A stretch of DNA of 24,606 bases from contig JBIQID010000029.1 of the NCBI GenBank assembly GCA_044508215.1, forward strand, positions 1 through 24,606, in the 5' to 3' direction. This document shows, one piece after another, positions 22,242 through 24,606 of the stretch. Source of the DNA: JAEZFI01 sp044508215. Lineage in GTDB: Bacteria > Actinomycetota > Acidimicrobiia > Acidimicrobiales > Microtrichaceae. How positions within the stretch are numbered: the stretch's first letter is position 1; the number at the start of each line of letters is the position of its first letter. Under the pieces are notes generated by a model. That model saw only the letters and a list, made by a program, of their open reading frames with translations, was not told the origin of the DNA and did no database searches. Made by a program: the position numbers and the translations under genes.

Positions 22242-23414
22242 TCAGTCGGCGATGAAGCGGTAGAGCAGCCGTCCGTCGTCGCTGCGCTCGGTCACCGCCT
22301 GCCCGGCGAGCCGCATGTGCTCGAGGTGCGCGTAGGTCTCGGACTCGGCCATCGAGCCCCACGAACGGGGCTGGAAGAGGTGCTGGCTGAACTCCACGAC
22401 ATCGGCCGTCCCGATCTCCCGGGCGATGTCGAGCAGCAGGTCGAGCCGCTCGTGGTGGTGCCGCTTGATGGTGTCGACCCGCGCGCCCAGGTCGGTGAAC
22501 GGGGTGCCGTGGGCGGGCAGCACGTAGCGCACGCCGTCGAGCCCGGCGACCTTGTCGAGGGCTTCCACGTAGTCGCGGAGCGAGTCGTCGGAGGTGGCGA
22601 GGCCCGAGATGTGCGGGGTGATCGTGGGCAGCACGTGGTCGCCCGAGAGGAGGATGCCGTCGGTGGGCTCGTAGAGGCAGAGGTGGTCGCCCGTGTGGCC
22701 CGGCGTGTGGACCGCCACCCACTCACGGCGCCCGAGGCGCACGACCTGGGCGTCGTCGACCCGGTGCGTCGGCTGCGGCGACGTGAAGCCCTGCTTGGTC
22801 AGCTCGTCCCACGACCGCATGTACCTGATCTCGTCCACCGACGGGAACGGGATCGTGCCACCCCAGGGCGCCCGGCGACCGGGCAGCTCGGGGATGTCCT
22901 CGTCGCCCATCAGGTACTCGCCGAACCGGGCGGGGTCGAAGCCGCCCTCGTCGACCTTCGGTGCCAGCGCGTCGAACAGCTCAGCCGAGTCGTCGTCGAA
23001 CGGGTCGAAGAGCGTGCGGAACGCCCGGTGGGCGATGACCCGTGCGCCGTTCATGAGGCGGAGCCGACCGGCACCACCGAAGTGGTCCGGGTGCGAGTGG
23101 GTCACGACCACGGTGTGCACCCGCTCGATGGGGATGCCGACCGACTCGAGCCGGCCCACGAGTGCGTCGAACTCCTCGGGGTTGGGGAGTCCGGGGTCGA
23201 CCACCGCGACGCCGTCCTCGTCCTCGAGCGCGTAGCAGTTGACGTGCCCGAGGCCCGGCAGCTGGATCGGGAGCTGCATCCGCAGCACGCCCGGTGCGAC
23301 CTCGGTGACCTCGTCCTCGGCGGGCAGCTTCTCGGTCTTGATCGGAGCCGATCCGGTCGCCTCGGGGGCCGTCACGTGGTGGGCGTGCTGGTGCACGTCG
23401 TCGTGGAGGGCCAT
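22242..23414 (-). CDS. MBL-fold metallo-hydrolase with C-terminal winged-helix region
   Basis: The 390-residue protein is a glyoxalase II/LACTB2-like hydrolase. Metal ligands include HSHPDH (H106, H108, D110, H111), a later HTPGHTGDH, SGDHVLPT and the final LPAHGTP. A His-rich N-terminus (residues 4-13) precedes the domain. The last 60 or so residues, with ETYAHLEHMRLAGQAV, look like the winged-helix tail of this group. An insertion between the first and second motifs contains PGRRAPWGG. The ATG at 23414 follows TACGGT by 6 nt, directly beside a palindromic operator. Natural substrate unknown; thioester, lactone or nucleic acid hydrolysis are all known in the superfamily. Confidence 0.88.
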   Translation of the reverse strand: MALHDDVHQHAHHVTAPEATGSAPIKTEKLPAEDEVTEVAPGVLRMQLPIQLPGLGHVNCYALEDEDGVAVVDPGLPNPEEFDALVGRLESVGIPIERVHTVVVTHSHPDHFGGAGRLRLMNGARVIAHRAFRTLFDPFDDDSAELFDALAPKVDEGGFDPARFGEYLMGDEDIPELPGRRAPWGGTIPFPSVDEIRYMRSWDELTKQGFTSPQPTHRVDDAQVVRLGRREWVAVHTPGHTGDHLCLYEPTDGILLSGDHVLPTITPHISGLATSDDSLRDYVEALDKVAGLDGVRYVLPAHGTPFTDLGARVDTIKRHHHERLDLLLDIAREIGTADVVEFSQHLFQPRSWGSMAESETYAHLEHMRLAGQAVTERSDDGRLLYRFIAD

Positions 23415-23420
23415 CCGGCC

Positions 23421-23426
23421 ACCGTA
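23421..23426 (-). promoter_or_regulatory. -10 box of the MBL hydrolase gene
   Basis: TACGGT on the minus strand ends 6 nt before the ATG at 23414. It abuts the palindrome at 23427-23444. Confidence 0.5.
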
Positions 23427-23444
23427 CTTGACCGCTTGGTCAAG
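23427..23444. promoter_or_regulatory. Palindromic operator CTTGACC-N4-GGTCAAG
   Basis: Perfect 7-bp arms flank GCTT, covering the spacer between the -10 box and the -35 region. Binding of a dimeric repressor here would block the hydrolase promoter. The symmetry and size fit TetR-like repressors, but the regulator is not in the visible sequence. Confidence 0.6.
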
Positions 23445-23449
23445 GCATC

Positions 23450-23549
23450 NNNNNNNNNNNNNNNNNNNNNNNNNNNNNNNNNNNNNNNNNNNNNNNNNNN
23501 NNNNNNNNNNNNNNNNNNNNNNNNNNNNNNNNNNNNNNNNNNNNNNNNN
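23450..23549. other. Assembly gap (100 N)
   Basis: It separates the MBL hydrolase promoter from the 3' end of orn. No repeated flanks are seen, so real sequence is probably missing, including the orn stop codon. Confidence 0.95.
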
Positions 23550-24084
23550 CCGGTTCGCGGAAGATCTGCTGCCGCCAGAAGGTCAGCTCGGCCACGCTCT
23601 CGCGGATGTCGTCCATCGCCCGGTGCGTGGTGTTCTTCCGAGGCGCCGCCGCGAGCGACTCGGGGTACCAGCGGCGAGCCAGCTCCTTGATCGTGGAGAC
23701 GTCGATCGAGCGGTAGTGGAGGTGGTCCTCGATCTCCGGTAGGTAGGCCCGCAGGAACCGACGGTCCATCCCGATCGAGTTGCCGCACAGGGGGACGGTC
23801 CGGGGCTCGGGGACGTGCTCCTTGATGAAGGCGAGGGTCGCAGCACCCGCCTCCTCGAGGCTGATCGTCGACGCCTTGATCTGCTCGAGCAGGCCCGAGC
23901 GCGTGTGCATGTCGCGCACGAACGGGTCCATCGCCTCGAGCTGCTCGTCGGTGGCGTGGACCACCAGGTCGGGGCCCTCGGCGACGATCTGGAGCTCGTC
24001 GTCGGTGATCAGCGTGGCGATCTCGACGATGACGTCCTTCGTGTGGTCGAGGCCGGTCATCTCGAGGTCCATCCACACCAGCAT
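23550..24084 (-). CDS. orn: Oligoribonuclease (3' end in gap)
   Basis: 178 residues are visible of a family usually about 180 long, so only the last few are missing. Orn is a DEDDh 3'-5' exonuclease that degrades very short RNAs, including the pGpG left after c-di-GMP breakdown. Catalytic residues are D8 and E10 in WMDLEMTGLD, D107 in NSIGMDRRF, and H154 with D158 in THRAMDDIRES. RSIDVSTIKEL and FWRQQIF are also typical. The ATG at 24084 is chosen because a TACCAT box ends 7 nt upstream; the upstream ATG at 24093 overlaps that box. Divergent from dut. Confidence 0.93.
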
Positions 24085-24091
24085 GCGGGTC

Positions 24092-24097
24092 ATGGTA
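24092..24097 (-). promoter_or_regulatory. -10 box of orn
   Basis: TACCAT on the minus strand ends 7 nt before the ATG at 24084 and decides that start over 24093. Confidence 0.45.
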
Positions 24098-24146
24098 CGG
24101 CTCGGCCCCGTGCACCACGGAGCGCGCCCGTGGCTGGGGTCGCCAG

Positions 24147-24152
24147 TAGCGT
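24147..24152 (+). promoter_or_regulatory. -10 box of dut
   Basis: TAGCGT ends 8 nt before the dut ATG at 24161. Confidence 0.5.
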
Positions 24153-24160
24153 GCGGCCCC

Positions 24161-24598
24161 ATGCTCGAGATGGACGTGGTGCGGCTCGATCCCGACCTGC
24201 CCCTGCCGGCCTATGCCAAGCCCGGCGACGCGGGGCTGGACCTCCTCGCGAGGGAGACGGTGGCCATCAAGCCCGGGGGCGGGCGTGCGCTCGTCCCCAC
24301 GGGGCTCGCCGTGGCCATCCCCCCGGGCTACGCCGGGTTCGTCCAGCCGAGGTCGGGCCTCGCCCTGAAGCACGGCGTCACCTGCCTGAACACCCCCGGC
24401 CTGATCGACTCCGGCTACCGGGGCGAGCTGAAGGTGCTCCTCGTGAACACCGACCCGAGCGAGGAGTTCGTCGTGCAGCGCGGCGAGCGCATCGCTCAGC
24501 TCGTGGTGCAGGCGGTCGAGCACGTGTCGCTCCGCGAGGTGGGCTCGCTCGACGAGTCCGATCGGGGCGCAGGCGGCTTCGGCCACACCGGTCGGTAG
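24161..24598 (+). CDS. dut: Deoxyuridine 5'-triphosphate nucleotidohydrolase (dUTPase)
   Basis: The 145-residue trimeric-type dUTPase hydrolyses dUTP to dUMP and pyrophosphate, keeping uracil out of DNA and supplying thymidylate synthesis. All five motifs are present: AGLDL (24-28), PRSGLA (63-68), GLIDSGYRGE (80-89), RIAQLV (110-115) and the C-terminal arm GAGGFGHTG (136-144). The length is normal. The ATG at 24161 is supported by TAGCGT 8 nt upstream; an internal ATG at 24170 is too far from that box. Divergent from orn with a short promoter region between them. Confidence 0.97.
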   Translation: MLEMDVVRLDPDLPLPAYAKPGDAGLDLLARETVAIKPGGGRALVPTGLAVAIPPGYAGFVQPRSGLALKHGVTCLNTPGLIDSGYRGELKVLLVNTDPSEEFVVQRGERIAQLVVQAVEHVSLREVGSLDESDRGAGGFGHTGR

Positions 24599-24606
24599 CG
24601 GCTCGA

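Noticed and set aside
23438..23443. TTGACC as the -35 of the MBL hydrolase promoter
   Set aside because: It is only 11 bp from the -10 box; it is better read as one arm of the palindrome.
22317..23690. Plus-strand open frame across the third gap
   Set aside because: Antisense to the MBL hydrolase and orn, and it runs through N.
1..24606. CRISPR arrays, insertion sequences, prophage or toxin-antitoxin genes
   Set aside because: No regularly spaced repeats, transposase motifs, attachment-site duplications or paired small toxin genes were seen.

Overview
The window is GC-rich, densely packed bacterial DNA with GTG starts as common as ATG. A WhiB-family regulator, a DUF2017 gene and a caa3-type oxidase locus place it in Actinomycetota. 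The gene set and the many leaderless promoters suggest an Acidimicrobiia-like lineage (inference, no search run). Three runs of exactly 100 N mark a scaffolded draft, possibly a metagenome bin.

Layout. 1-304: minus-strand tRNA operon (Glu-Asp-Phe). 429-1940: membrane-anchored HExxH protein. 1969-4150 (minus): ctaA-clpS-DUF2017 operon, divergent from ctaB (4258-5184). 5309-13660 (plus): eight-gene cytochrome oxidase operon. It encodes a subunit-I homologue lacking every heme and copper ligand, a subunit-III-like paralogue, a 7-helix protein, CoxB with fused cytochrome c, CtaD, CtaE, subunit IV and CtaG. 13589-15321 (minus): two-gene ABC exporter. 15373-16175 (minus): HAD phosphatase across an apparently spurious gap. 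16199-18880 (plus): lipoprotein, serS, pdxH. 18984-21323 (minus): TlpA-like thioredoxin, CcdA and an unknown protein. 21400-22168 (minus): a WhiB7-like regulator behind a leader with a 64-codon ORF, an antiterminator strand and an intrinsic terminator. 22242-23414 (minus): MBL-fold hydrolase under a palindromic operator. 23550-24598: divergent orn and dut.

How the genes fit together. CtaB and CtaA make heme O and heme A, CtaG delivers copper, and CcdA with the TlpA-like protein probably keeps the CXXCH cysteines of CoxB reduced for heme c attachment. All serve the oxidase encoded between them. The main novelty candidates are the cofactor-free CtaD paralogue that opens the oxidase operon with its subunit-III-like partner, and the complete attenuator architecture in front of the WhiB7-like gene.

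Promoter style. Eleven or more first genes have a TANNNT (or similar) -10 hexamer ending 6-10 nt before the start codon, so leaderless transcription seems to be the default here, while operon-internal genes often carry Shine-Dalgarno sequences or overlap the preceding stop.
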